A stretch of 64,000 nt of DNA from Actinosynnema sp. ALI-1.44 (lineage in GTDB: Bacteria; Actinomycetota; Actinomycetes; Mycobacteriales; Pseudonocardiaceae): contig NZ_MTQO01000031.1 of the NCBI RefSeq assembly GCF_001984155.1, positions 95,628 through 159,627 of the forward strand, in the 5' to 3' direction. The position numbers and the translations under genes are program-made. Below, one piece after another: positions 34,667-42,619 of the stretch (position 1 is its first letter; every line of letters begins with the position of its first letter). The notes below the pieces were generated by a model. It saw nothing but the letters and a program-made list of their open reading frames with translations, did no database searches and was not told the DNA's origin.

Positions 34667-35302
34667 TCATGACACCGTCGCGAGCTCGTGCACCGTCTTG
34701 TACGCCCGCTCCTGGGACTCGTCGGCGATGTGCTGGAACTGCCTGAGCTGCTCGACGACGTACGCGAGCGTCATCTCGGCCTGCACGAACGTGACGTCCT
34801 CGGCGAGCCCGAGGTGCTCGAAGTACTGCCTGAGCAGCGGCTGCTGGTGGTCCCAGCCCTCCTTGGGCGTGCCGGGCGCGTACGAGCCGCCCTGGGTGGA
34901 CACCACGAAGAACTTGGTCCCGACCAGCGGACCGTCGCTGGTGTCGGCACGCAGTTCGGGGACGAGGAGGTGGTCGAGCCACGACTTGATCGTCGACGGG
35001 AACGTGTAGTTGTACATCGGCACGCCCATCACCACGACGTCCGCCGCCAGCACCTCGTCGCGCAGCGGCTTGAACTTGTCGTACTCCGCGCGCATCTCCG
35101 GGCTGCGCAACTCGGCGGGCGTGTTGGCCGCCGCGAAGTAGAGGCCCGTCACGTGCGAGACCGGCGCCTGGGCGAAGTCGCGGTAGACGTACCCGCCTTC
35201 CGGGTTGGCCACCTTCCACGATTCGACGAACGCGGCCGTCAACGCGCGGGAGTGGGACTGCTCGCCCTGGATGCTCGAGTCGATGTGGAGCAAGTTGGTC
35301 AT
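34667..35302 (-). CDS. FMN-dependent NADH-azoreductase (AzoR-like flavodoxin fold)
   Basis: 211 residues (starts MTNLLHIDSSIQGEQSHSR). Flavodoxin-like signatures are IDSSI..SHSR at the FMN phosphate, GVPMYNYTFPSTIKSWLDH and VVSTQGGSY, all diagnostic of AzoR/NQO-type quinone reductases. It probably reduces quinones or nitro/azo compounds with NADH in the cytoplasm. It is divergent from a MarR gene across a strong dyad, the usual arrangement for a MarR repressor sensing quinone or electrophile stress. Confidence 0.88.
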   Translation of the reverse strand: MTNLLHIDSSIQGEQSHSRALTAAFVESWKVANPEGGYVYRDFAQAPVSHVTGLYFAAANTPAELRSPEMRAEYDKFKPLRDEVLAADVVVMGVPMYNYTFPSTIKSWLDHLLVPELRADTSDGPLVGTKFFVVSTQGGSYAPGTPKEGWDHQQPLLRQYFEHLGLAEDVTFVQAEMTLAYVVEQLRQFQHIADESQERAYKTVHELATVS

Positions 35303-35312
35303 GACAAGAAGA

Positions 35313-35354
35313 TACGAAGCGAGATGTTCCGAGTCAAGAACATCTCGTGTCGTA
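35313..35354. promoter_or_regulatory. MarR-type operator dyad between azoreductase and marR
   Basis: CGAGATGTTC (35320-35329) and GAACATCTCG (35338-35347) are perfect 10-bp inverted arms with an 8-base spacer. Outside them TACGA (35313-35317) and TCGTA (35350-35354) also pair. The dyad lies 10-50 bases from both divergent starts, so a bound dimer would block both promoters. Confidence 0.75.
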
Positions 35355-35375
35355 GCCATCACGTAAACTCCAGCT

Positions 35376-35870
35376 GTGGACGAGAGCGTCAAAACGGCCG
35401 AGGCGATCACCCAGCAGTGCCTCCAGCACTTCGACGTGAACTGGCTGCTCAGTCGAGCGGCGCACGGGCTGCGTGAGGCCATGGACGCCGAGGCGATGGC
35501 GCACGGCACATCCATCCGCGGCCACATCGTGCTGACCGCGCTCGTCCAGAACTCGCACCCGGACGCCCGCCCGTACAGCCAGCTCGCGCTGGGCCACGCG
35601 CTGGGCGTCGACAAGACGACCATGACCGCGCTGCTGGACAAGCTGGAGCGCCAGGGCCTCGTCGTGCGCACACCGGACCCCAACGACCGCCGCGCCCGGA
35701 TCCCGGTGCCCACCGAGGCGGGCCGTGAGCTGCAGGCGAAGCTCTACCACCAGCTGATCGCGGTGGAGGACCGTGTCCTGGCCGACCTGACGCCGGCCGA
35801 GCGCGACGTGCTGCGGTCCTTGCTCCGCCGGATCATCTCGATGGGACCGGTCGAAGGTTCGTGCGTGTGA
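35376..35870 (+). CDS. MarR-family transcriptional regulator
   Basis: 164 residues from a GTG. The winged helix is clear: YSQLALGHALGVDKTTMTALLDKLERQGLVVRTPDPNDRRARIPVPTEAG is the recognition helix and wing (positions about 68-118). Divergent from the azoreductase, and its stop overlaps the MFS start (GTGA), so it probably represses itself, the efflux gene and the azoreductase through the dyad at 35313-35354. The inducer may be a phenolic or quinone compound. Confidence 0.9.
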   Translation: MDESVKTAEAITQQCLQHFDVNWLLSRAAHGLREAMDAEAMAHGTSIRGHIVLTALVQNSHPDARPYSQLALGHALGVDKTTMTALLDKLERQGLVVRTPDPNDRRARIPVPTEAGRELQAKLYHQLIAVEDRVLADLTPAERDVLRSLLRRIISMGPVEGSCV

Positions 35871-37156
35871 GCAGGCGCAACACCCTCCGCTTCACGCTGA
35901 TACTCGGAGCGCTGTCGGGGTTCGCCCCGTTGTCGATCGACATGTACCTGCCGGGATTCCCGGCGATGACCGAGCAACTCGGCGCGTCCGCGTCGCAGAT
36001 CCAGCTCACGCTGACCGCGTTCGTGGTCAGCCTGGGGCTCGGCCAGGCGATCGCCGGTCCGCTGTCGGACTCGTTCGGGCGGCGGCGGCCGTTGATCGTC
36101 GGCCTCGTGCTCTACGCGGTCGCCTCGGTCGCGTGCGCGTTCGCCCCGTCGGCGTACACGCTGGTCGTGTTCCGGTTCGTCCAGGGCCTCGGCGCGGCCG
36201 CCGGGATCGTGATCGCGCGCGCCGCAGTCCGCGACCTGTTCTCCGGGGTCGCCCTCGCCCGGTTCTTCTCGACGTTGATGCTCGTCACCGGCCTCGCGCC
36301 GATCCTAGCACCGGTGATCGGCGGCGAGGTGCTGCGGTTCACCTCGTGGCGCGGGATCTTCGTCGTGCTGTCGGTGTTCGGCGCGGTCCTGCTGCTGGCG
36401 ACCGTGCTCGGCCTGCCGGAGACGCTCGCGGACGAACGCCGCGGGCCCGCGCGGGTCGGCGCGGCGATGCGCTCGTACGGCGCGCTGCTGCGCGACCGGA
36501 TCTTCCTCGGGTACGCCCTGACCTCCGCGCTGCTGTTCGCCGCGCTGTTCGCGTACATCTCCGGCTCGCCCTTCGTGCTGCAGGAACTCTACGGGCTGAC
36601 GCCGCAGCAGTTCGGCTGGGTGTTCGGCGTCAACTCGGTCGGGATCATGATCGCCGGTCAGCTCAACAGCCTGCTGCTGCGCTGGTCGCGGCCGCGCGTG
36701 CTGATCGCCGCCGGACTGGCCGTCGGCCTCGCCGGTGGTGCCGGGCTGGTCGTCGCGATAGCGCTCAACGCGGGTCTCCTCGTGGTCCTGGTGCCGATGT
36801 TCGTGATCGTGTCCAGCGTCGGGATCGTGATGCCGAACGCCGCCGCGCTCGGGTTGGCCGACCAGGCGGACAACGCCGGTGCGGCGTCCGCGCTGATCGG
36901 CATCACCCAGTTCATCATCGGCGGCCTGCTGGCCCCGTTGGCCGGGCACGGCGCGCTGGCGATGGCCGTGCTGATGGCCTCAGTCGCCTTGGCCGCGGTG
37001 GTGGCCTATGCCGGGCTAACCCGTCACAAGGCGCACCGCGAGGGCGACGATCACCACGCTGGACACGACAGCCGTGATCATCCGGCCTCGTTGCCCGGTC
37101 AGGACACGACCGACGAGGCTCCCGCCACAGGCGAGCAGCAGTTGCCAGCTCGCTGA
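35867..37156 (+). CDS. MFS drug-resistance transporter, Bcr/CflA type
   Basis: 429 residues; the GTG at 35867 overlaps the marR stop by four bases. Twelve membrane segments; the Bcr/CflA signature APLSIDMYLPGFPAM is in TM1, the MFS motif GPLSDSFGRRRPL in loop 2-3, and GIVIARAAVRDLF follows TM4. A proton-driven exporter, presumably of the compound sensed by MarR. The C-terminus is odd: after the last helix comes a hydrophilic tail of about 45 residues rich in His and Asp (HREGDDHHAGHDSRDH), encoded over the 3' end of the convergent LysE gene, with 141 bases shared. Confidence 0.88.
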   Translation: MSRRNTLRFTLILGALSGFAPLSIDMYLPGFPAMTEQLGASASQIQLTLTAFVVSLGLGQAIAGPLSDSFGRRRPLIVGLVLYAVASVACAFAPSAYTLVVFRFVQGLGAAAGIVIARAAVRDLFSGVALARFFSTLMLVTGLAPILAPVIGGEVLRFTSWRGIFVVLSVFGAVLLLATVLGLPETLADERRGPARVGAAMRSYGALLRDRIFLGYALTSALLFAALFAYISGSPFVLQELYGLTPQQFGWVFGVNSVGIMIAGQLNSLLLRWSRPRVLIAAGLAVGLAGGAGLVVAIALNAGLLVVLVPMFVIVSSVGIVMPNAAALGLADQADNAGAASALIGITQFIIGGLLAPLAGHGALAMAVLMASVALAAVVAYAGLTRHKAHREGDDHHAGHDSRDHPASLPGQDTTDEAPATGEQQLPAR

Positions 37157-37615
37157 CGCCAGCAGGGCGCCGAACACGAACACGAGGCCGTGCACCAGAT
37201 CGGGCACGACATCGGCACGCATCCCGAGTACTAGCGCTCCGAAGTAGACGATGGTCGCCGGGTTGAGGATGGTCAGCCCGAGCAGTCCGAAGTAGGCACT
37301 GCGCGCGGTGACTTCCTTGTCTCGGCGTTGTTTTCGTGCGTCGAACACGGTCTTGACCGCCAACGTGACGAGGACGACCACGGCGGCCCACCGCATGGGT
37401 CCCGCGACCGGTTCGATCAACCGGGCGATCGCCGCTCCACCGAGAACGGCGGCGAGGGCGTACGCCCCGTCCGCCGTGGCGACTCCCAGTGCCGCGGCCG
37501 CGCCAACGCGCAAGGAGGTTCTCGCGGTGAGGCCGATGAGCAACGCACCGATCGCCCCGACGGGGATCGCGACGCCATAACCAGCGATGACCCCCGCGAG
37601 GAACGCGCCGCTCAT
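37016..37615 (-). CDS. LysE-family exporter
   Basis: 199 residues from the ATG at 37615 (MSGAFLAGVIAGYGVAIPVGAIGALLI); the longer frame to 37735 adds a charged leader without support. Six membrane segments, with the N-terminal GYGVAIPVGAIG and the LGLTILNPATIVYFGA motif in mid-protein typical of LysE/RhtB amino-acid or metabolite exporters. The 3' 141 bases overlap the convergent MFS gene in the antisense direction. Confidence 0.82.
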   Translation of the reverse strand: MSGAFLAGVIAGYGVAIPVGAIGALLIGLTARTSLRVGAAAALGVATADGAYALAAVLGGAAIARLIEPVAGPMRWAAVVVLVTLAVKTVFDARKQRRDKEVTARSAYFGLLGLTILNPATIVYFGALVLGMRADVVPDLVHGLVFVFGALLASASWQLLLACGGSLVGRVLTGQRGRMITAVVSSVVIVALAVRLVTG

Positions 37616-37833
37616 GACGCGACCGAGTCGTACCCCCAGATCGCGCGCTGCTGTCGACGTGCTCCCGTCGCCGCGGCGACAGGACACTTTCGAGTCAGCT
37701 TCTTCTCCATACCCGAGACGGTAGCGGCGACCCACAACCGAATAACCGACGGTAACCGGGCAATCACGGAAATTTCAGGCGAGGCCTTGAGTTCCGCGCC
37801 CCGGCGGACGGGATAGTAGGCCCCAGCCGCCCT

Positions 37834-37965
37834 ATGTATGGAAAGTTTCCTAATAAAGAAGACCCGATGCGGAAGCTTCTTCTGCTAGCAACTCGGCGGC
37901 GGCGAGCGTCGGCGAGTCGCGCGCCAACCAGTTCGTCTCCGCCAAACAACCACCGCCCGCCGTGC
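37834..37965 (+). pseudogene. probable 5' remnant of a secreted-protein gene
   Basis: The upstream motif GGAAAGTTTCC (about 37840) resembles sequences seen before secreted polysaccharide-degrading enzymes in actinomycetes (from memory). An ATG at 37867 starts MRKLLLLA, like a signal peptide. One frame over, the sequence ASNSAAASVGESRANQFVSA reads like the start of a mature exported protein, so a frameshift has occurred. The reading is lost in hairpin copy 2 at 37962. Interpreted as a gene truncated by deletion or by arrival of the repeat; the original product is unknown. Confidence 0.4.
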
Positions 37966-38018
37966 AACCAATGTGGCCTTCGTAGCGTTTTTGGCTACGA
38001 AGGCCACATTGGTTGCAC
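37962..38018. repeat. long hairpin repeat, copy 2
   Basis: A perfect 25-bp stem (37962-37986 with 37994-38018) and the 7-base loop GTTTTTG. It is the most complete of three copies in the window. It lies 13 bases beyond the stop of the AbiEi-like gene, where it would act as a terminator. Confidence 0.85.
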
Positions 38019-38030
38019 CCCCCACACGGG

Positions 38031-38966
38031 TCAGCGGTGAGTGAGAGTCGGGCGTGGTCGGGCTTTGGCGACCCGGTAGGCGGCCTTCAGGTCGTTGACA
38101 ACACTTTCCGGGTCGGACCGCAACGACGACGGGAGCGTCTGTACAACAACGACGCCAGCAGCCGCGTACCTATTGTTTCGTCGCAGAGTGGAAGCATAGC
38201 CCTGCGATGTGAAGTGGAATTCCTTCGAGTCGATCTCCCACGCCAACCCGACATCATCGAACCACGCGTCCGGGCGAGCGACAACGCGCCCGTCCGCGGT
38301 CAGGATGTCGACGTTCCACCGGCACTCCGGCAAGCCGGACCGCTTCCACAGCCGCCACGCCATTCCCTCAGCAGCGGACCTCACTCCGCCATCGATCTCG
38401 GCAAGAACACGTCGCGGCACTGCGGAACCTCGATCGCTACCTTCTTCGAGTTCCGCGATCAACTGGGACGGACTGCTGAAGCCGCGCTGCACAGTCTCGG
38501 CCAGCAGCGCACGCACCTCATCCACGTTCCTCAGCCGACGAGCCGCATCCAATACAGCACGGGTGACAGGTGCCAACGGAACACCGCTTCGGACAACGGG
38601 GCCAGGAAACCGAGTCGTGCGCTCCACTACAACGAAGCCCGCACTGGTTATCTCTCGCGTGTGCGGAACGAGGACATGCACCCAGTCTGGTTCCGGGAGG
38701 CGCATCAAGCCATGCAATCGCGCGGCCCACAGCCCGGTGATCAGCGTGGGTCGCCCGCCGCGGAGCAATGCCGCCTCAATACGCTGCCGATCGCTGGGGT
38801 CCGCGTTGGTGAGCAGTATGATCCCCGGCAGAAGTCGACGCCACGGCCCACCCGGCCGACATCGGCGGTAGATGCCGCTCCTGGACATGCCAGAGCTTTC
38901 CAACGCGCTCGCTCGAACGACCTGACCATCGTCGGCACATGCTCCTCTCGTCACGACTTCGATCAT
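38031..38966 (-). CDS. AbiEi-type antitoxin domain / DUF559-like endonuclease-fold protein
   Basis: 311 residues from the ATG at 38966 (MIEVVTRGACADDGQVV); a much longer frame upstream runs against the APC-GNAT gene and is spurious. The N-terminus resembles the winged helix of AbiEi-type proteins (SGMSRSGIYRRCRPGGPWRRLLPGI), then TLITGLWAARLHGL. The C-terminal part has a PD-(D/E)xK-like core: RPDAWFDDVGLAWEIDSKEFHF and VVVVQTLPSSLRSDP. No toxin partner (AbiEii nucleotidyltransferase) is next to it. Codon use looks less GC-biased than in its neighbours (many Thr/Ser/Arg AGA-type codons on the reverse reading), and the gene is bracketed by hairpin copies 2 and 3, both hinting at acquisition. 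Confidence 0.65.
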   Translation of the reverse strand: MIEVVTRGACADDGQVVRASALESSGMSRSGIYRRCRPGGPWRRLLPGIILLTNADPSDRQRIEAALLRGGRPTLITGLWAARLHGLMRLPEPDWVHVLVPHTREITSAGFVVVERTTRFPGPVVRSGVPLAPVTRAVLDAARRLRNVDEVRALLAETVQRGFSSPSQLIAELEEGSDRGSAVPRRVLAEIDGGVRSAAEGMAWRLWKRSGLPECRWNVDILTADGRVVARPDAWFDDVGLAWEIDSKEFHFTSQGYASTLRRNNRYAAAGVVVVQTLPSSLRSDPESVVNDLKAAYRVAKARPRPTLTHR

Positions 38967-39063
38967 GCACCGCGCCCATCGCGACGCCAACAAAAGTCGA
39001 CGACTTGTTCGTACCAACGGCCCATTCATACGGTCGCAACTTGCAACCACCCCCTGTTGCCGT

Positions 39064-39116
39064 GCAACCAATGTGGCCTTTGTTGCGTTTTTGGCTACGA
39101 AGGCCACATTGGTTGC
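39064..39116. repeat. long hairpin repeat, copy 3
   Basis: GCAACCAATGTGGCCTTTGT (39064-39083) pairs with 39097-39116, with one G-T wobble and a 13-base loop containing TTTTT. It lies 15 bases after the stop of the APC-GNAT gene and 98 bases before the AbiEi-like start. Confidence 0.8.
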
Positions 39117-39130
39117 CAAACTCGGGGGGG

Positions 39131-41326
39131 TTAGAGGCCACGGTGGACGGATGCGGGTCGCCACATCGGGTACAGCTTGGGGCCGTTGTCCGGCAGTGCG
39201 ATCGGGTTGCCCATCGGCTGGAAGCCGAGGTGGACGTAGAGCGCCAGGTTGCGCCGGTTGGTCGCTTCGAGGTACGCGGGCACGTTCGCGATGTCCAACT
39301 CGCGCAACCGGTGTTGTATCAAGGACGTCCCGATCCCGCGCCCCTGCAGGTCCGGCAGCACCGCCGCGAACGCGAGGTAATGGTGGGGCGTCGTGGGATG
39401 CGCGTTCGCCACCGCGTGGTTCAACGCGTGGAACCGCGGCGCGTAGGGCCCGCACGTCAGGTCGACGCGCTGGTCGATGTCCCGGGGCGCCGCGTTGGGC
39501 GGACCGAACATGGCCGGGTACCACACCGAGACGCCGGACAGCTCTCCCCCGGCGAACACCTCGCCGACGCCGAGCGCGTGCTCGACGAGCATCGCCCAGT
39601 ACGCCGGGTAGATCCGGCGGCGGTCCTCCGGGTCGGGCACCAGCCACTTGGCGATGTCGCCCGTGCCGAAGGCTTCGCTGAGCACTGTGGCCACCGGGCC
39701 GACCGGGTGGTCGCCGCCGACCCGGAACACCTCGTGCCTGACCGGCGCGGAGGCCAGCCCCGGACTGGTCAGCAGCGGCAGCACTCCGGAGGAGTCCGTG
39801 CGCTTGGGCAGGTCCTGGCTGGCCCGGCCGATCACGCTGTTGGCGCCGAGGCCGATCGCGGCGTACACCCTCGGCCGTGCCGACCGCAGGTACGCCCCCC
39901 ACAGGATCCCGGCCAGCCCGAACACGGCGAACGACGACGGCAGGATCCACACCGCCGGGTGCCCCGCGGGCAGACTGAGCAATGTGGAGTACTGGTCCAG
40001 CGTCAGGTACAGCACCACCAGCAGGAGCACGGCGGCGATGGCGGGTGAGACGTACTTGCGCCAGGCGTTCTCGTCGATGTCCTTGCGCTGGGCGAAGTAG
40101 CCGACGACCGAGATCGACGTCAGCGCCATCAGGATGATCACGCCGAGGCCGCCGTAGGTCGTGCCGATGTACATCAGGTCGATCAACGGGTCCAGCCCGG
40201 CGATGGCGAAGACCAGGATCACCACGACCGCCAACGCGCTCTGGACCAGCGAACCGACGTACGGCGATCCGGTGCGGCGGTTGGTCGAACCGAGGCCTGC
40301 GGGCAGCACCCGCTCACGGCCCAGCGCGAACAGGTACCGCGCGACGGTGTTGTGGAAGCTGACCAGGGCGGCGAACAGGCTCGTCACGATCAGGATCCGG
40401 CCGATGTCCACGATCCACCGGCCGAGGAAGCCCGCGTTGAAGTTGAAGATCAGGTCGGCCTGCTGGTCGGCCGCCGCGCCGACGATCTTGCCGGGGCCGA
40501 TGGCGACGGTCAGCGCCCACGCCGAGATCGCGTACAGCACGCCGACGAACGCCACCGCGATGTAAGTCGCTTGTGCCACAGTGCGTTTCGGGTCGCGGCT
40601 CTCCTCGGCGTACACCGCGCCGCCCTCGAAACCGACGAAGCCGGTCACGGCCGTCACCAGCAACGCGCCGACGCCGGTGGTGATCAGGTTCGACGGGGAC
40701 AGCGCGTCGAACGCGACCGTGCCGTCGGCCGGGTTGGTCAGCTCGACCACGTTGAACACCAGCATGATCAGGCATTCCGCGGTCAGCAGCACCGCGAGTA
40801 CCTTGCTGTTGAAGTCGATCCGCATCACGCCGAGGAGCGCGATCACCAGCCACGCCATCAGGGCGAGCGCCCACCACGCCACGTCCCAGCCGAACCAGGC
40901 TTTCAGGTGCCCGGCGAGGACCGCGCCGAACCCGCCGTACAAGCCGACCTGCATCGCGTTGTACGCCACGACCGCGACGAACGACGCGCCGACGCCGGGC
41001 ACGCGGCCGAGGCCTTGCGCCACGTACGTGTAGAAGGCTCCCGCATTCGTGATGTGCCTTGACATCGCGACGTAGCCGACCGCGAACACGCCCAGTACCA
41101 CCGCGATCGCCGCGTACGCGATAGGAATACCGATGGTCTTGGTGTTGGCGAACGTCAGCACAGCGCCGCTGCCGATCACCGTCAGCGGTGCCGCGGCGGA
41201 GACGATGAAGAACACGATCGACGAGACGCCGAGGCGGTTGCGGGCCAGCGCGGACGAGACCCGGCTCGGTCCCACGCGGACCAGCGCCGTCCCCGCGCTG
41301 GGCGTACCCAAGCCCTTCTCTGCCAA
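39131..41326 (-). CDS. APC-family permease fused to a GNAT acetyltransferase
   Basis: 731 residues. The TTG at 41326 has AAGGAG eight bases upstream and is the best start. Residues 1-500 are an APC-superfamily amino-acid/amine permease with about 12 membrane segments (VSSIVFFIVSAAAPLTVIGSG in TM1, GFVGFEGGAVYAEESRDP, the cluster signature, in TM6). After a 25-residue linker, residues about 525-728 form a GNAT domain with the acetyl-CoA motif VLPDLQGRGIGTSLIQHRL and YLEATNRRNLALYVHLGF. The frame is open throughout, with no ribosome site or start at the junction, so this is a true fusion as read. It suggests uptake coupled to N-acetylation of the substrate on the cytoplasmic side. Confidence 0.85.
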   Translation of the reverse strand: MAEKGLGTPSAGTALVRVGPSRVSSALARNRLGVSSIVFFIVSAAAPLTVIGSGAVLTFANTKTIGIPIAYAAIAVVLGVFAVGYVAMSRHITNAGAFYTYVAQGLGRVPGVGASFVAVVAYNAMQVGLYGGFGAVLAGHLKAWFGWDVAWWALALMAWLVIALLGVMRIDFNSKVLAVLLTAECLIMLVFNVVELTNPADGTVAFDALSPSNLITTGVGALLVTAVTGFVGFEGGAVYAEESRDPKRTVAQATYIAVAFVGVLYAISAWALTVAIGPGKIVGAAADQQADLIFNFNAGFLGRWIVDIGRILIVTSLFAALVSFHNTVARYLFALGRERVLPAGLGSTNRRTGSPYVGSLVQSALAVVVILVFAIAGLDPLIDLMYIGTTYGGLGVIILMALTSISVVGYFAQRKDIDENAWRKYVSPAIAAVLLLVVLYLTLDQYSTLLSLPAGHPAVWILPSSFAVFGLAGILWGAYLRSARPRVYAAIGLGANSVIGRASQDLPKRTDSSGVLPLLTSPGLASAPVRHEVFRVGGDHPVGPVATVLSEAFGTGDIAKWLVPDPEDRRRIYPAYWAMLVEHALGVGEVFAGGELSGVSVWYPAMFGPPNAAPRDIDQRVDLTCGPYAPRFHALNHAVANAHPTTPHHYLAFAAVLPDLQGRGIGTSLIQHRLRELDIANVPAYLEATNRRNLALYVHLGFQPMGNPIALPDNGPKLYPMWRPASVHRGL

Positions 41327-41345
41327 TGTCAGGCTCCTTCGCGGG

Positions 41346-42074
41346 TTATCGGCGGCGACCGAGGACCGCGTCGCCCACCGCGGCTTCGGTCTGCTTGGTG
41401 AGTTCCAGGAGGGGCGCGGGCAACGCACGGCGCATTTCGTCCAGTTGCGAGCGCGCGCGGTGCGGGCCGTGGTACCAGAGCAACGCGCTGAGCAGGCCGG
41501 TCGAGTGCGCGAGCGCGGCGAGCGTGACGTCCTGCATCAGCTTGTGGTCGATGCTGATCTTGGCCAGCTGCATGCCGGGGTGTGGTCTGGCGAGCAGGTC
41601 GTGCAGTCGGACTTCGGGGATCAGCGCCTGTTCGGCGTTGACCGCGCGGTAGAGCAACGCGGGCCCGCCCCACCATTTGCGTTGCCGCACCTGGGCGAGG
41701 TGCCCGGCGACGTGCAGTCTGCTGCCGACCTTGTCGCGCGCGTCCTGGCTGAGGTACTCCAGCCAGACGCGGATGCTGTGCGGGGGTTCGGTCACGATGT
41801 CGCGCAGCATGCTGGCCGCGAGCTGGTCGTTGGGTGGGGACGGGTCGAACACGATCACCCGCCCGTCGGCGACTTCCAGCCTGCGGTCGAGGACGAGTTC
41901 GGCGAGCAGCGCCCCGGCGAGGCCGAGTTCCATCCCGGTGTCGTGCAGGCGCGGCACGATGGTGTCCGCGTCGTGGTTGTGGGCTACGAGGAAGAACTCG
42001 TCGGCCAGCCGGAGATGTGACGATGAGCTCGGTGCGCGGCCGGTCACCGGTCCGCTTCCGGCGATCTCGGCCAC
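41346..42074 (-). CDS. GPP34 (GOLPH3-like) family protein
   Basis: 242 residues; a GTG at 42074 or the GTG at 42047 (VTGRAPSSSSH) may be the start. The signature order of bacterial GPP34 proteins is present: LRLADEFFLVAHNHDAD, GMELGLAGALLAELVLDRRLEV, DGRVIVFDPSP, VGSRLHVAGHLAQVRQRKWWGG and a C-terminal ALLWYHGPHRA region. Eukaryotic relatives bind PI4P at the Golgi; the actinomycete proteins are numerous and unexplained. Soluble and helical. 19 bases upstream of the APC-GNAT start on the same strand, so probably co-transcribed. Confidence 0.85.
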   Translation of the reverse strand: MAEIAGSGPVTGRAPSSSSHLRLADEFFLVAHNHDADTIVPRLHDTGMELGLAGALLAELVLDRRLEVADGRVIVFDPSPPNDQLAASMLRDIVTEPPHSIRVWLEYLSQDARDKVGSRLHVAGHLAQVRQRKWWGGPALLYRAVNAEQALIPEVRLHDLLARPHPGMQLAKISIDHKLMQDVTLAALAHSTGLLSALLWYHGPHRARSQLDEMRRALPAPLLELTKQTEAAVGDAVLGRRR

Positions 42075-42410
42075 CAGGCCGCCAATGCACTGGTCGCATT
42101 GTCACCTGTCGAATGGGCCCGCCGTAGCACCGCAACAGGATGCCATCGACGATCACTTCGATACACGATCGCACAGCACGCATCACCCGAACGGTCGAAC
42201 CGAACATTGTCGATATACCAAACTGTGCCCATCTGGCAGCCGTATCACCTAGTAGGCTCGGCTGTTCAAGATCGACAACTACGGGATGGAACGGAGCCGG
42301 GAAACAATAGTGCGAAAAACCTTCGCGGACGCGTCACGGCGTCGCACGGTGGCCGTCTCACAGGCGGGTAGGGAAGGCGTTGGACAGACAACCGGGGAGG
42401 TAAGACGAAG
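42075..42410. other. divergent intergenic region, no gene seen
   Basis: 336 bases between the leftward GPP34 gene and the rightward 67-residue gene. It is locally richer in A/T (for example around 42195-42260 and 42295-42320), as expected for promoters. No repeat, RNA or reading frame with support was found. Confidence 0.45.
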
Positions 42411-42614
42411 GTGAACACCCGCAAGGAATGGTCGGTGAGCTGCCGCGACATCGCGGGACGGCGACGCGACCTGACGGTGTTCGTCAGCTCGGGACGCGTG
42501 GTGTTGGTCTCCCCGCCGGGTGAGACCGCCGTACTCACCCCGCTTGACGTGGGCAGACTGCGCGCGGCACTGCGGGACGCGGTGGTGGACGCGTCGGTGG
42601 CACAGGAGCAGTAG
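42411..42614 (+). CDS. small conserved hypothetical protein, 67 residues
   Basis: The GTG at 42411 follows GGGGAGG with good spacing. Sequence MNTRKEWSVSCRDIAGRRRD at the start, then VFVSSGRVVLVSPPGETAVL and LDVGRLRAALRDAVVDAS: a short beta-rich segment plus one helix, soluble, no known motif. It looks like a real small protein because of the ribosome site and balanced composition. It ends 34 bases before the double-SDR gene, but an operator lies between them. Confidence 0.6.
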   Translation: MNTRKEWSVSCRDIAGRRRDLTVFVSSGRVVLVSPPGETAVLTPLDVGRLRAALRDAVVDASVAQEQ

Positions 42615-42619
42615 AGTTT

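Larger units (their letters stand above)
37616..38030. other. intergenic region with truncated secreted-protein remnant and hairpin
   Basis: This 415-base stretch has no intact gene. Its left part must hold the LysE promoter. From 37834 it contains what looks like the promoter and first codons of a secreted protein gene, listed separately, which ends abruptly in hairpin copy 2. Confidence 0.5.

Noticed and set aside
38967..39950. N-terminal extension of the AbiEi-like frame up to 39950
   Set aside because: It lies antisense-frame within the APC-GNAT gene and through hairpin copy 3; the ATG at 38966 gives the expected family start.
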